Shown: one piece after another, positions 25,466 to 34,385 of the stretch
How positions within the stretch are numbered: the stretch's first letter is position 1
How the letters are laid out: each line of letters begins with the position of its first letter
Virus record (IMG/VR): IMGVR_UViG_3300032307_000369
Location: 94,875-158,874 of that record
From: a virus
DNA: 64,000 bases
Strand: one strand, 5' to 3'
The notes under the pieces: model-generated
The model's input: the letters and a program-made list of their open reading frames with translations, nothing else
Database searches by the model: none
Told to the model about the DNA's origin: nothing
Program-made: the position numbers and the translations under genes

Positions 25466-25739
25466 AAACGCTAAAGAATGGATCAAAGCTGACTGGGACG
25501 CAAATCCTTGGCGGTTAACTGCGGAAACATATAATGCCTTTACAGCGTTAGCCACTGCTATCATTTTTGCCTTTATGGCTCCTAATGTGCCATACGGATT
25601 AACATATCCGTTATGGCTAAGTGGAACATTTATAATGATATTTTGTGGCATAAGCCGAGGAAGTTTTGGCATGGTAGTAATGAGTGTTGTTATGACAATC
25701 ATAGATACTTTTGGTTACATTAGATTTTTGCTACAATAA
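25437..25739 (+). CDS. Small multi-pass membrane protein
   Basis: A 100-residue protein starting 29 bases inside dsbA. After EWIKADWDANPWRLTAETYN it has two or three hydrophobic helices (about 35-52, 58-75, 78-97). The ending DTFGYIRFLLQ resembles PnuC-type or small phage membrane proteins. No function can be assigned; inner-membrane location is inferred. Confidence 0.6.
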   Translation: MIQTILHHSKNAKEWIKADWDANPWRLTAETYNAFTALATAIIFAFMAPNVPYGLTYPLWLSGTFIMIFCGISRGSFGMVVMSVVMTIIDTFGYIRFLLQ

Positions 25740-25742
25740 ATA
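25735..25742 (+). promoter_or_regulatory. Late-like element upstream of gene 43
   Basis: AATAAATA matches NATAAATA and overlaps the end of the membrane-protein gene, 72 bases before the polymerase ATG. A late element before a replication gene is unexpected, so this may be chance in AT-rich DNA. Confidence 0.3.
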
Positions 25743-25814
25743 TATGTAAGATGGTTGATCCAGCCACAATTGGATATATTGGTTTGCAAGCCGTAAGTTG
25801 CAGAGGAGAAAAAT

Positions 25815-28490
25815 ATGAGTTATGTAGATGCCTTCTGGGATAGAGAGAAGGACGTTATTCACGTAGTTGAACGTGATAACAAAGGTCAAAGACGTTTCGT
25901 CGACTATCCAGCGAAATACACATTTTATTACCCTGATAATAAAGGCAAGTTCCACAGCATATTTGGTGAGTCATTATCCAAAGTCACTGCTAGAAACTTT
26001 AAAGAATTTGCAAAAGAACAAAAAATACACAGCAATCATACCTTGTATGAAAGCGACATCAATCCAGTATTCCGTGTTTTAGAAGAACAATACTTAGGTC
26101 AAGAACCTCCAAAGCTACATGTAGCATTTTTTGACATTGAGGTGGACTTTGATCCAGAACGTGGCTACGCTAGTCCAGACGATGCGTTCATGCCAATTAC
26201 TGCGATTGCTGTTCACCTACAATGGTTAGATACTCTAGTGTGTTTAGCTATTCCGCCAAAGACATTAACAATGGAACAGGCGAAAGAACAAATTAAAGAC
26301 TTTCCAAATACAATATTATTTGAAACTGAAGCTGAATTACTAGATACCTTTTTAACATTAATTGAAGATGCTGATGTTATTACTGGATGGAACAGCGAAG
26401 GTTTTGACGTACCTTACACAGTAAATCGTGTAGTAAAAGTATTGAGTAAAGAAGATACTAAACGTTTTTGTCTGTTTGATCAGTATCCTAAAAAGCGTGA
26501 GTATGAAAAATTTGGCAGGACTTCAATTACGTATGACTTTGTAGGTCGTGTACACTTGGATAGTTTAGAAGTATATAGAAAATACAAATATGAAGAAATG
26601 CACAGTTACCGATTAGATGTAATTGGTGAGCTTGAACTAGGCGAAAAGAAAACGCAATATGAGGGAACCCTAGATCAACTGTACAATCAAGACTTTAAAA
26701 CATTTATTGAATACAACAGACAAGATACGTCGCTGTTAGATAAAATGGATAAGAAGTTAAAGTTTTTAGATTTAGCCAACGTATTAGCACATGGTAATAC
26801 TGTGTTGTTACAAACAACAATGGGTGCTGTGGCTATGACTGAACAAGCTATTATTAACGAAGCACATCAACAAGGACTAATTGTTCCAAGTAGAGCAAGA
26901 AAGTCTGAACAAGGCGACACTGCGGCAGCAGGTGCTTATGTTGCGTATCCTAAAAAAGGATTACACGAATGGATTGGTGCTATCGACATTAACTCACTGT
27001 ACCCGTCAGCTATTCGAGCATTAAACATGGCTCCAGAAACTATTGTGGGCCAATTGCGTCAAACAAAAACACAAGAGTTTATTGAAACACAAATGGCATT
27101 GCATAAAAAGTCCTTTGCTGGAAGTTGGGAAGATAAATTTGGTAGTTTAGAATACGAGTCAGTTATCAATCAAGATAAAGCAGAAGAAATTACAATTGAT
27201 TGGGAAAATGGCGAAGTGTCAGTTCACAGTGGTGCTGAGATTTATGATATGATTTTTAACAGTCATAAGCCTTGGATCTTGTCAGCTAACGGAACAATCT
27301 TCACATATGAAAAAGAAGGCATTATTCCAGGTCTGTTGAAAAAATGGTATGCTGAACGTAAAGAAATGCAAAAGAAGTCTAAGGATGCAGAATCAGCTGG
27401 AAATAAAATTGAAGCTGAATACTGGGACAAGCGACAACTTGTGCGTAAAATTAATCTTAACAGTTTGTATGGCGCACTATTAAATCCAGGTTGTAGGTTT
27501 TTTGACAAACGCATTGGACAGTCAACTACACTAGTTGGCAGATGTGTTGCTAGACATATGGCAGGTAAGATCAATGAAATCATTTGCGGTACATATGACT
27601 ACAAAGGTAAAAGTATTATATATGGCGACACTGACTCATGTTATTTTAGTGCTTACTCAACATTAAAAACTGACATTGATAAAGGCAACATTGCATGGAA
27701 TAAAGATACTGTGGTCACTTTATATGATCAAATTGCAGATGAAGTAAACGACAGTTTTCCACAATTCATGCTTGATTATTTCCATGTACCTAAATCCCGC
27801 GGGGAAGTAATTAAGGGTGGTAGAGAGCTAGTTGCAATCAGTGGTCTGTTTATTACTAAAAAGCGTTATGGTGTTTTAATTTATGACAAAGAAGGCAAGC
27901 GTTTAGATGTTAACGACAAGCCTGGAAAAATTAAAGCCATGGGATTGGATCTTAAAAGATCTGATACTCCAGAATATATGCAAAATTTCTTAGAAGAAAT
28001 TCTAACCAATGTGTTAGAAGGAAAACAAGAAAAAGAAATTCTTGATAAAATTATTGAGTTTAGAAATGAATGGAAGACTCGTCCAGGATGGGAGAAAGGA
28101 AGTCCAAGACGTGCTAATAATATTTCTCAATATCAAGAAGAAGAACGTAAAAAAGGCAAGGCCAATATGCCAGGTCACGTTCGTGCCGCAATTAATTATA
28201 ATAGAATGCGTGAAATGAATGGTGACAAGTATTCTGTACAAATTGTTGATGGTATGAAAGTTTACGTATGTAAATTGAAAAACAACGCTATTGGGTATAC
28301 AAGTATTGCATACCCTGTTGACGAACTTAAAATTCCCAAGTGGTTTCAAGAACTTCCGTTTGATGATGCCGCAATGGAACAAACCATTATTGACAATAAA
28401 ATTGACAATTTGATTGGTGTACTTGAATGGGATATTGAAAGTACAACTGGTGCAGGAAACACGTTTAACAAACTTTTTGATTTTGAGTAA
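25815..28490 (+). CDS. 43: DNA polymerase, family B (gp43-like)
   Basis: An 891-residue replicative polymerase. The exonuclease domain has AFFDIEVDFD (about 107-116), ITGWNSEGFDVPY and a YNRQDTSLLDK Exo III. The polymerase domain has GAIDINSLYPSAIR (motif A), KINLNSLYGALLN (motif B) and IYGDTDSCYF (motif C). Both proofreading and synthesis residues look intact. It is close to T4 gp43 in length (898 aa). GAGGAGAAAA precedes the ATG. It works with gp45 and gp44 encoded here. Confidence 0.95.
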   Translation: MSYVDAFWDREKDVIHVVERDNKGQRRFVDYPAKYTFYYPDNKGKFHSIFGESLSKVTARNFKEFAKEQKIHSNHTLYESDINPVFRVLEEQYLGQEPPKLHVAFFDIEVDFDPERGYASPDDAFMPITAIAVHLQWLDTLVCLAIPPKTLTMEQAKEQIKDFPNTILFETEAELLDTFLTLIEDADVITGWNSEGFDVPYTVNRVVKVLSKEDTKRFCLFDQYPKKREYEKFGRTSITYDFVGRVHLDSLEVYRKYKYEEMHSYRLDVIGELELGEKKTQYEGTLDQLYNQDFKTFIEYNRQDTSLLDKMDKKLKFLDLANVLAHGNTVLLQTTMGAVAMTEQAIINEAHQQGLIVPSRARKSEQGDTAAAGAYVAYPKKGLHEWIGAIDINSLYPSAIRALNMAPETIVGQLRQTKTQEFIETQMALHKKSFAGSWEDKFGSLEYESVINQDKAEEITIDWENGEVSVHSGAEIYDMIFNSHKPWILSANGTIFTYEKEGIIPGLLKKWYAERKEMQKKSKDAESAGNKIEAEYWDKRQLVRKINLNSLYGALLNPGCRFFDKRIGQSTTLVGRCVARHMAGKINEIICGTYDYKGKSIIYGDTDSCYFSAYSTLKTDIDKGNIAWNKDTVVTLYDQIADEVNDSFPQFMLDYFHVPKSRGEVIKGGRELVAISGLFITKKRYGVLIYDKEGKRLDVNDKPGKIKAMGLDLKRSDTPEYMQNFLEEILTNVLEGKQEKEILDKIIEFRNEWKTRPGWEKGSPRRANNISQYQEEERKKGKANMPGHVRAAINYNRMREMNGDKYSVQIVDGMKVYVCKLKNNAIGYTSIAYPVDELKIPKWFQELPFDDAAMEQTIIDNKIDNLIGVLEWDIESTTGAGNTFNKLFDFE

Positions 28491-28497
28491 AAACTAC

Positions 28498-28526
28498 TTG
28501 ACTTTGAATCTAAATAATAATACAAT
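28498..28526 (+). promoter_or_regulatory. Sigma70-like promoter of gene 45
   Basis: TTGACT (28498-28503), 17 bp, TACAAT (28521-28526), between the polymerase stop and the clamp ATG at 28547, which has AGGAG upstream. It would let the clamp be made in excess of the polymerase. Confidence 0.65.
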
Positions 28527-28546
28527 TAAAAACAGGAGATTATAAT

Positions 28547-29284
28547 ATGAAAGATATACTACAAGACATCGTGGGGCATACACACAACTTAGGCTTTTTG
28601 AACATTGTAAAAATTACAGGTGACAATGAAGCTACTAAAATTGACAGCATGGCGGATGACCGTAGCGTTATTATGCTAGGCGAAACAAATGCACCAGTTC
28701 CAGAATTAGGTGGGGTTTTTGGAATGCCGCAACTTAACAAGTTGAAATTCTTGTTAGATGGTTCAGAATACAAAGATGAAGCCAAAATTGAACTGCAATA
28801 TGCAGACAGAAATGGTGCTAATATTCCAGTAGGCATTCACTTTGAAAATAAAGCAGGTGATTTTAAGAACGATTATCGTTTTATGAACACTGAAATTATT
28901 AACGAGAAATTAAAATCAGTTAAGTTCAAAGTTCCTAAATGGGACGTAGAGTTGGAGCCTAGTGTTTCTTCTGTACAAAGGTTTAATTTCCAAGCTGGCG
29001 CTAATACAGAACACACAACATTCGTTGCAAAAACTGATGGCGACAAGTTAAAGTTTGTATTTGGTGATGCTAGTACACACGGCGGTGAGTTTGTATTTGC
29101 AACAGGAATTAGTGGTACACTAAACAAAGGATGGACATGGCCCGTTGCTCCAATCCTAGCAATTTTAAAAATTGCTGATGTAAACAATACTAAGATGAGT
29201 TTTAGTAACGAAGTTGGTGCTGTTATGATTACTCTTGATAGTGGTATTGCAACTTACAAATATATTGTTCCAGCGCAAGCCTAA
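28547..29284 (+). CDS. 45: DNA polymerase sliding clamp (gp45-like)
   Basis: A 245-residue protein whose size and beta/alpha layout match T4 gp45 (228 aa), a trimeric ring. It lies between gene 43 and later genes, and starts with a short helix then NIVKITGDNEATKIDSMADDRSVIM. The C-terminal half includes VFGDASTHGGEFVFATGISGT. The clamp tethers the polymerase and in T4 also activates late transcription. Identification rests on synteny and overall resemblance. Own promoter upstream, AGGAG ribosome site. Confidence 0.8.
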   Translation: MKDILQDIVGHTHNLGFLNIVKITGDNEATKIDSMADDRSVIMLGETNAPVPELGGVFGMPQLNKLKFLLDGSEYKDEAKIELQYADRNGANIPVGIHFENKAGDFKNDYRFMNTEIINEKLKSVKFKVPKWDVELEPSVSSVQRFNFQAGANTEHTTFVAKTDGDKLKFVFGDASTHGGEFVFATGISGTLNKGWTWPVAPILAILKIADVNNTKMSFSNEVGAVMITLDSGIATYKYIVPAQA

Positions 29285-29288
29285 ATAA

Positions 29289-29648
29289 ATGATTAAAAAC
29301 ATCACTCCTTCTGGTAGATATATACAGGTAACTGGTGGCAACGCCAGTACCTATATAAATGGTTATCCTGGAGCACAAGGTGTTGGCAATATGCGTTTTA
29401 ATACTTCTAATCAAAACATGGAAGTATTTGATGGCAGTAATTGGATTATGCTCAACATGGATTATGTTAGTGTAGGTTTAAATGGAGAAGCAGAATCATT
29501 GTTAGACTGGGCACGTAAAAAGCGTGATGAAGAGATGGAAATACAAGCTCTTGCCCAAACTAATCCTGCTGTTAAAAATGCATTAGAAGCTGTTGAACGA
29601 GCAAAAGAACAATTAAAAATAATAAAGGAATTATCAATTGAGCACTAA
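29289..29648 (+). CDS. Putative structural protein with coiled-coil end
   Basis: A 119-residue protein. The N-terminal 55 residues look like the small beta-module found at the start of phage fibre-like proteins (GYPGAQGVGNMRFNTSNQNMEVFDGSNW), followed by a charged helix (about 67-118). It ends 11 bases inside the dpdA gene. Sitting between the clamp and dpdA is odd for a virion gene; the fold similarity is from memory. Confidence 0.5.
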   Translation: MIKNITPSGRYIQVTGGNASTYINGYPGAQGVGNMRFNTSNQNMEVFDGSNWIMLNMDYVSVGLNGEAESLLDWARKKRDEEMEIQALAQTNPAVKNALEAVERAKEQLKIIKELSIEH

Positions 29649-31167
29649 TCGTATCAATTATACAGAAACACAAAGAGACTATGCTGTGTACTTGCCAGCT
29701 ATTAGTAGCTTCTATACTAAAATGGTTAGTGACACACGTCATAATCACAAAAGTGGTGTAGAGCCAGCAAGGATGCCTAAAGGGTTTGAGCATGGTATTG
29801 AATCTATGAACTTTTTAGATGCTGAACGTGGAGCATTTACATACAAATATGGATTGTATTCAGCAGGTCATGCGCAACTTGATTTAGATAAAACTATGCT
29901 TCGAGATGCTATGGTGCAAGAGCGTGACCGAGACAACACAATTATTTTAGGTGACTCAGGCGGTTTCCAAATTGGTAAAGGTGTATTAAAGTTTGATTGG
30001 CAAGATTTTAAAGGCAAAGGTGCTAATAAAACTCGTGATCAAATTTTAAATTGGTTAGAGCTTACTGCTAACTGGAGTATGGTACTCGACGTGCCCACAT
30101 GGGCAAGTAATGATTTACATCGTGAAAAAACTGGTTTGAATAATTTTCAAGATTGCTTAGATGCAACTATTTGGAATAATAATTATTTCGCACAGAATCG
30201 TCTAGGTAATACAAAATTTTTAAACGTGTTACAAGGTAACAGTTTAGAAGAAGCTGACATTTGGTATGATGCTGTTAAACATTTGCCATTTGAAGGTTGG
30301 GCAATGGGCTCACAGAACATGTGTAATATGCCAATTATTTTGCATAGACTAATAACAATGCGTGATGAAGGCATGCTAGAAGGCAAAGATTGGATACACT
30401 TCTTAGGTACTGCTCCATTAGACTGGGCTTGCTACTTAACAAGTATACAACGTCAATTGCGTAAGCATTGCAATCCTAACATCACTGTTAGTTTTGACTG
30501 TGCAAGTCCTTACATTGCAGTAGCATATGGTCTTTCATATACAGACCCAAGTTTCCGTAGAGATAAATGGTCAATTTTGATGGAAAAAGCTCCAGATAAT
30601 AAAATTTGGGCAGGTGATACCATACCATTCCCATGGCGCAGTGCTATTGGCAATCGTTTGACTATGGGAGATGTTTGTTATTATAAACCTGGCGACTTAA
30701 ACAAAGTTGGCAAAGAAGGTAAAACTAGTTGGGATAGTTTTAGTTATGGCTTGTACATGGCACATAATACTGAAGTACACATCCAAGCTGTGCAACGTGC
30801 TAATCAACTGATGGATATGGAAGTGGCACGTTATAAACCAGATTGGAGATACTGGCGTAAACTTAACGAACGAGAAGAAAAAAGTGATAGCCCAAGTGAA
30901 TGGGTTCCTCGAAATATTCTATACTTTGATCGTTTTGTTCAAGAATTATTTGAAAGCGACGATCCACGCACAATGTTAAAACATGCACACAATTTCTTAA
31001 CCGAATTGCAAGGCGGATTACAGCGTGGCAAAACTGGCAACGATGTTAAAAATCGTGTTATTAATGCAGTGTTTGATTTTGGTGAAGACACAATCCCATC
31101 AAATGAAGAATTAACTGACATGAACGATGAAAAAATTGTTGCTCTTGAATCTACTTTGGATGATTGA
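29638..31167 (+). CDS. dpdA: TGT-like DNA 7-deazaguanine transglycosylase (DpdA-like)
   Basis: A 509-residue protein of the tRNA-guanine transglycosylase superfamily: LGDSGGFQIG with D106 and Q111 (TGT base-recognition motif), MVLDVPTW (D151), VLQGNSLEEAD (199-207) and SFDCASP with D287, which aligns with the TGT nucleophile in FDCVLP. The CxCxxC zinc site of TGT is not seen. DpdA exchanges guanine in phage DNA for preQ0-type bases. The start is TTG with AAAGGA upstream; no ATG fits. QueD-like, FolE and QueE genes follow within 9 kb. Confidence 0.8.
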   Translation: MSTNRINYTETQRDYAVYLPAISSFYTKMVSDTRHNHKSGVEPARMPKGFEHGIESMNFLDAERGAFTYKYGLYSAGHAQLDLDKTMLRDAMVQERDRDNTIILGDSGGFQIGKGVLKFDWQDFKGKGANKTRDQILNWLELTANWSMVLDVPTWASNDLHREKTGLNNFQDCLDATIWNNNYFAQNRLGNTKFLNVLQGNSLEEADIWYDAVKHLPFEGWAMGSQNMCNMPIILHRLITMRDEGMLEGKDWIHFLGTAPLDWACYLTSIQRQLRKHCNPNITVSFDCASPYIAVAYGLSYTDPSFRRDKWSILMEKAPDNKIWAGDTIPFPWRSAIGNRLTMGDVCYYKPGDLNKVGKEGKTSWDSFSYGLYMAHNTEVHIQAVQRANQLMDMEVARYKPDWRYWRKLNEREEKSDSPSEWVPRNILYFDRFVQELFESDDPRTMLKHAHNFLTELQGGLQRGKTGNDVKNRVINAVFDFGEDTIPSNEELTDMNDEKIVALESTLDD

Positions 31168-31182
31168 TTTATCCAATTTCCA

Positions 31183-31211
31183 TTGACTTTATCAAAGGTA
31201 TAGTTTATACT
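31183..31211 (+). promoter_or_regulatory. Sigma70-like promoter of the modification region
   Basis: TTGACT (31183-31188), 17 bp, TATACT (31206-31211). The ATG at 31218 starts seven bases after the -10, the same geometry as at dnaJ. Confidence 0.7.
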
Positions 31212-31217
31212 AGTTTT

Positions 31218-31730
31218 ATGCTTAACACACAAGAACGTCAAGAAGTAACATATTTTACTGGGTACGAAGTTGAACATACCATTTGTCATGGTATGAAAAC
31301 TTTGTTTGTGGTAGGAACTCCGCCACTTGAAGATATCCTGTACAAAGCAATTCAAACTGATTGCAAACATATCTATTTTGGTACTAGTCAGAGTTTTAAT
31401 CCAAAAGCTATCAGTCATGAAGAATACAAAGCATGGGATGATGTTATTGTGGGCTGTTTGAAAGCAGACTACTGGGTTACATTAGACTTTGGTGTTGAAC
31501 ACATTGAAGGTGTATTGGAATCCTGTTACAGTGAATATCCTCGCTTTGTTCCTATGATTAGTGTTAAGTTACCTTACATTAATCAACTCAACTACAATGC
31601 CACACTTAAATTGGATGATAGAACTTGGGGTGCTACTAATCCAGGTGTGTGGACACATCAACTACATGACCTAATGAGTAAAGACAAGTATACTTATTGG
31701 GATCAATACACTCAAGATACACCAACATGA
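31218..31730 (+). CDS. Conserved protein of the modification cluster
   Basis: A 170-residue protein. I start at the ATG at 31218 because the promoter -10 box ends at 31211 and an upstream ATT/ATA region precedes it. Features: HIYFGTSQSFNP, WDDVIVGCLKADYWVTLDF, FVPMISVKLPYI and DDRTWGATNPGVWTHQLH, recurring in my memory next to phage QueD-like genes. The fold and role are unknown. No ribosome site fits, as expected if the mRNA is leaderless. ATGA with the next gene. Confidence 0.6.
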   Translation: MLNTQERQEVTYFTGYEVEHTICHGMKTLFVVGTPPLEDILYKAIQTDCKHIYFGTSQSFNPKAISHEEYKAWDDVIVGCLKADYWVTLDFGVEHIEGVLESCYSEYPRFVPMISVKLPYINQLNYNATLKLDDRTWGATNPGVWTHQLHDLMSKDKYTYWDQYTQDTPT

Positions 31731-32116
31731 AAATTAAACATGACATCCGTCCTAATAAAATGATTTGGGTTACTTTTCGCAAAGAAGGTATTCACAAATA
31801 TCCTGCCGCACTTACAGATCCATCACTTGCAACAGGTGATGAATATGATGTAAGTTTCCTAGGCTATCCGCATCGTCACATCTTCCACTTTAAAGTATGG
31901 ATTGGTGTTACACACGATGATCGCGATATTGAATTTATCCAGTTTAAACGCTGGTTGGAAAAACTGTATGCAGAAGGTACACTCCAACTAGACTACAAGA
32001 GTTGCGAAATGATGTCAGGTGATTTATATGACGTCATTAGCAAGAAGTATCCTAATCGTGAGATTTGGATTGAGGTCTCCGAAGATGGAGAAAATGGTTC
32101 TTTTATCAAGTATTAA
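31727..32116 (+). CDS. QueD-like T-fold protein (6-carboxytetrahydropterin synthase family)
   Basis: A 129-residue protein. His23, His49 and His51 (HRH in place of HGH) resemble the zinc ligands of QueD/PTPS, followed by a strand FHFKVWIGV, FIQFKRWLEKLY (compare the FGDLK helix of QueD), CEMMSGDLYDVI and WIEVSEDGENGSF. The catalytic Cys expected just before the HxH pair is missing, so it may be a divergent or altered enzyme. QueD makes the pterin used by QueE on the way to preQ0. Length matches QueD (121 aa in E. coli). Confidence 0.6.
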   Translation: MKIKHDIRPNKMIWVTFRKEGIHKYPAALTDPSLATGDEYDVSFLGYPHRHIFHFKVWIGVTHDDRDIEFIQFKRWLEKLYAEGTLQLDYKSCEMMSGDLYDVISKKYPNREIWIEVSEDGENGSFIKY

Positions 32117-32136
32117 CATTTTAAGGAAATTATAAA

Positions 32137-32376
32137 ATGGCGCAACCTGCATGGCTTAACAAATATCTAACTATGAAGCCTGAAGTAACTAAGATCTTTG
32201 ATGATCTTGAAGCCTGGCACGATCATTGCCGATTGGAGCTAATCAATTTTAACCCAGCAGACATGTATAAGTCTGATGTTTATCGCGACTGGAATCGTCG
32301 TAAAAATAGCAAACCACGTCATTTTAAAAATGACTTTAATCGTAACAACAATTATAAAAAGCCATATCGTCAATGA
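32137..32376 (+). CDS. Small conserved phage protein
   Basis: A 79-residue protein with KPEVTKIFDDLEAWHDHCR (helical) and a very basic Asn/Arg/Lys-rich C-terminus (50-79) that could bind nucleic acid. AAGGAAATT precedes the ATG and the next gene starts in its stop codon. Function unknown. Confidence 0.6.
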   Translation: MAQPAWLNKYLTMKPEVTKIFDDLEAWHDHCRLELINFNPADMYKSDVYRDWNRRKNSKPRHFKNDFNRNNNYKKPYRQ

Positions 32377-33458
32377 TATACATTGTTGATTTAGAAGCAG
32401 TTGAAACAAGGTACACGGGGCAATGGAAGCACCATGTACCTGAACTCTTACGAAAGGCAGGACACAATGTTCAAATTATATCTGGCCCTACGGATATCCC
32501 TTCTGCAACCACTCCTGGCGCTTTTCTTAATTTTGGTGGTACCAATATATACAAAGCTAGTCAAGTGGAGCAATTGGGCCGTTTATTTTGTAGCGGAGCC
32601 ATTCATCCCGGTGATCACTTTATTTTTACTGATGCTTGGCATCCGGGCATTATAAACTTAAAGTACATGAGTGAGTTACTGGGTATTCCAGTAACAACAC
32701 ATGGCTTGTGGCATGCAGGTAGTTATGATCCGCAAGACTTCTTAGGTCGTCTTGTCGGTGACAAGCCTTGGGTCAGACATGCTGAGAAAAGTTTTTTCCA
32801 TTCGTTTGATCACAATTACTTTGCTACAGACTTTCACATTGACTTGTTTATTAAAAATCTGTTTGAGATTAAACGTGAAGTATTTGTCAAACATCAAATT
32901 GATGAATATGTAGCAAGTGGAAAGATAGTACGCTCAGGATGGCCCATGGAATATATGGACGGAACATTAACAATGTATAAGAATATGCCCAAGCGTGATC
33001 TTATCCTGTTCCCTCATCGAATTGCTCCAGAGAAGCAGGTTGAAATCTTTAGAGATCTAAAAGAACACTTGCCACAATATGAATTTGTAGTATGCCAAGA
33101 TCAGCAATTAACAAAAAATGAATATCATAATTTGTTAGGCGAAGCAAAGATGGTATTCAGTGCTAACCTACAAGAAACACTGGGTATTAGTTGTTACGAA
33201 GGCGCAGTAGTAGACGCTATTCCCATGGTGCCTGATAGACTAAGCTATAGTGAAATGTACTATGACATTTTCAAATATCCAAGTATATGGACTGAAAGTT
33301 TTGAATCTTATCAAGCACATCGTCCAAATTTGTGTTTTGCAATTATGCAACACATGGATCATTATGAAACTAGATTGCCAAAACTAAAAAGTCAAACTAT
33401 TGATTTAACTAACAACTTCTTCAGTGCAGGTAAATTAATTGAGCAACTCAAACAATAG
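32373..33458 (+). CDS. GT-B glycosyltransferase-like protein
   Basis: A 361-residue protein with the two-domain GT-B layout: an N-terminal Rossmann region with YTGQWKHHVPELLRKAGHNVQII (split here by wording only at residues 14-36), a central DLILFPHRIAPEKQVEIF (about 209-226) that fits the phosphate-binding part, and ETLGISCYEGAV (about 269-280), the E...E nucleotide-sugar motif of GT4-like enzymes. In this neighbourhood it might glycosylate a modified base. The alternative is sugar transfer to an envelope or virion component. Donor and acceptor are unknown. Confidence 0.6.
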   Translation: MIYIVDLEAVETRYTGQWKHHVPELLRKAGHNVQIISGPTDIPSATTPGAFLNFGGTNIYKASQVEQLGRLFCSGAIHPGDHFIFTDAWHPGIINLKYMSELLGIPVTTHGLWHAGSYDPQDFLGRLVGDKPWVRHAEKSFFHSFDHNYFATDFHIDLFIKNLFEIKREVFVKHQIDEYVASGKIVRSGWPMEYMDGTLTMYKNMPKRDLILFPHRIAPEKQVEIFRDLKEHLPQYEFVVCQDQQLTKNEYHNLLGEAKMVFSANLQETLGISCYEGAVVDAIPMVPDRLSYSEMYYDIFKYPSIWTESFESYQAHRPNLCFAIMQHMDHYETRLPKLKSQTIDLTNNFFSAGKLIEQLKQ

Positions 33459-34017
33459 AACGATTGTAGAAGAAAATGACGTATTTAAAAAATATAATTT
33501 TTCTTCTATAATATCTCCGCAAGATGAATCACTTGCAAAACAAGACATCAAAAATATAATTGAAAGTGGAAACTATTTTAAAAATAGTCCAAAGTTTCAA
33601 ACCTCTGAAAATGTGTTTGCTAGAACTGAACAACATTGGCTTAAACTTCGAATGAGTTTTATTTTTAGTTGTTTTATGTATTTGGGCAAAGAAGTTCAAA
33701 TTAAAAATATGCAAGCATGGAGTTTCATGACCAATAATGACATTGTTGAAGATCGTGATGATCTTTGGCACACCCATCATTTGACCAAAGAAAATAATTC
33801 TTTATCTGCAATTTATTATTTGCATATACCAAATGATGCTGTATATATGCTAAGTGGTACTGAGTTTGCTCCTAACGGAGTTAAAGAGCAGGAACGTTTG
33901 GTAGTAACCCCCGCTAGTCAAAGTTGGCTAGTTTATCCCAGTGACCAATGGCACAGACCGATGCCACCTCAATCAAAAGAGTATCGGTTTATTGTTGCCG
34001 CAGATATGGAGTATTAA
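33439..34017 (+). CDS. 2OG-Fe(II) oxygenase-like protein
   Basis: A 192-residue protein. WHTHH near 110-114, SAIYYLHIPNDA, a PSDQWHRPMP motif with a second His (about 174) and a terminal YRFIV with Arg fit the H...H...R arrangement of a putative 2-oxoglutarate-Fe(II) oxygenase fold of phages (PF13759-like). The start is a TTG at 33439, 20 bases inside the glycosyltransferase gene, since no ATG is available near the N-terminus. Hydroxylation substrate unknown; a role on DNA bases, given the neighbours, is a guess. Confidence 0.5.
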   Translation: MSNSNNRTIVEENDVFKKYNFSSIISPQDESLAKQDIKNIIESGNYFKNSPKFQTSENVFARTEQHWLKLRMSFIFSCFMYLGKEVQIKNMQAWSFMTNNDIVEDRDDLWHTHHLTKENNSLSAIYYLHIPNDAVYMLSGTEFAPNGVKEQERLVVTPASQSWLVYPSDQWHRPMPPQSKEYRFIVAADMEY

Positions 34018-34018
34018 T

Positions 34019-34333
34019 ATGAAATGGTTTGATAAATGGATTATGAAAAAAGCAGAGAACATTATGCGAAAGGACAGGGAAGTTGATAGTGGGCTTGTAC
34101 CATATAACCTAGCTTCTACTAAACAAATTAGACCTATAGAAGTTTCTGATTCATTGGACACTAGGGCTGTAAAATTCAAAATGTACAAAGCCAGTGGCGG
34201 TACCATTATTGAAACAGCTATGTACGATGATAGAAAAGACAGACACAATATTAGTTTATATGTTATTACCAATGACAAGGATTTAGGCAGTGAAATTGGT
34301 AAAATCATAACTATGGAAAGTTTAAAAGTTTGA
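34019..34333 (+). CDS. Conserved small phage protein
   Basis: A 104-residue protein with an amphipathic basic N-terminus (1-20) and a domain with FKMYKASGGTIIETAMYDD and LGSEIGKIITMESLKV. I recall relatives in marine myophages of unknown function. ATG at 34019 chosen over an upstream frame extension lying inside the previous gene. The last codons overlap the next promoter. Confidence 0.6.
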   Translation: MKWFDKWIMKKAENIMRKDREVDSGLVPYNLASTKQIRPIEVSDSLDTRAVKFKMYKASGGTIIETAMYDDRKDRHNISLYVITNDKDLGSEIGKIITMESLKV

Positions 34334-34359
34334 CATATGATCCTAAATAATGTTATAAT
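34330..34359 (+). promoter_or_regulatory. Sigma70 promoter of folE
   Basis: TTGACA (34330-34335), 18 bp, TATAAT (34354-34359), both consensus. It overlaps the stop of the previous gene; folE starts at 34386 after ATAGGAAT. Confidence 0.75.
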
Positions 34360-34385
34360 TAACTTGTTTAGTATAGGAATCAATA

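Noticed and set aside
25735-25814. Riboswitch or structured leader before the polymerase gene
   Set aside because: The 75-base gap has only weak short inverted repeats and no recognisable aptamer.
29281-29291. TAAATAAATG as a late promoter for the gene at 29289
   Set aside because: It overlaps the start codon region and lacks the final A of the consensus.
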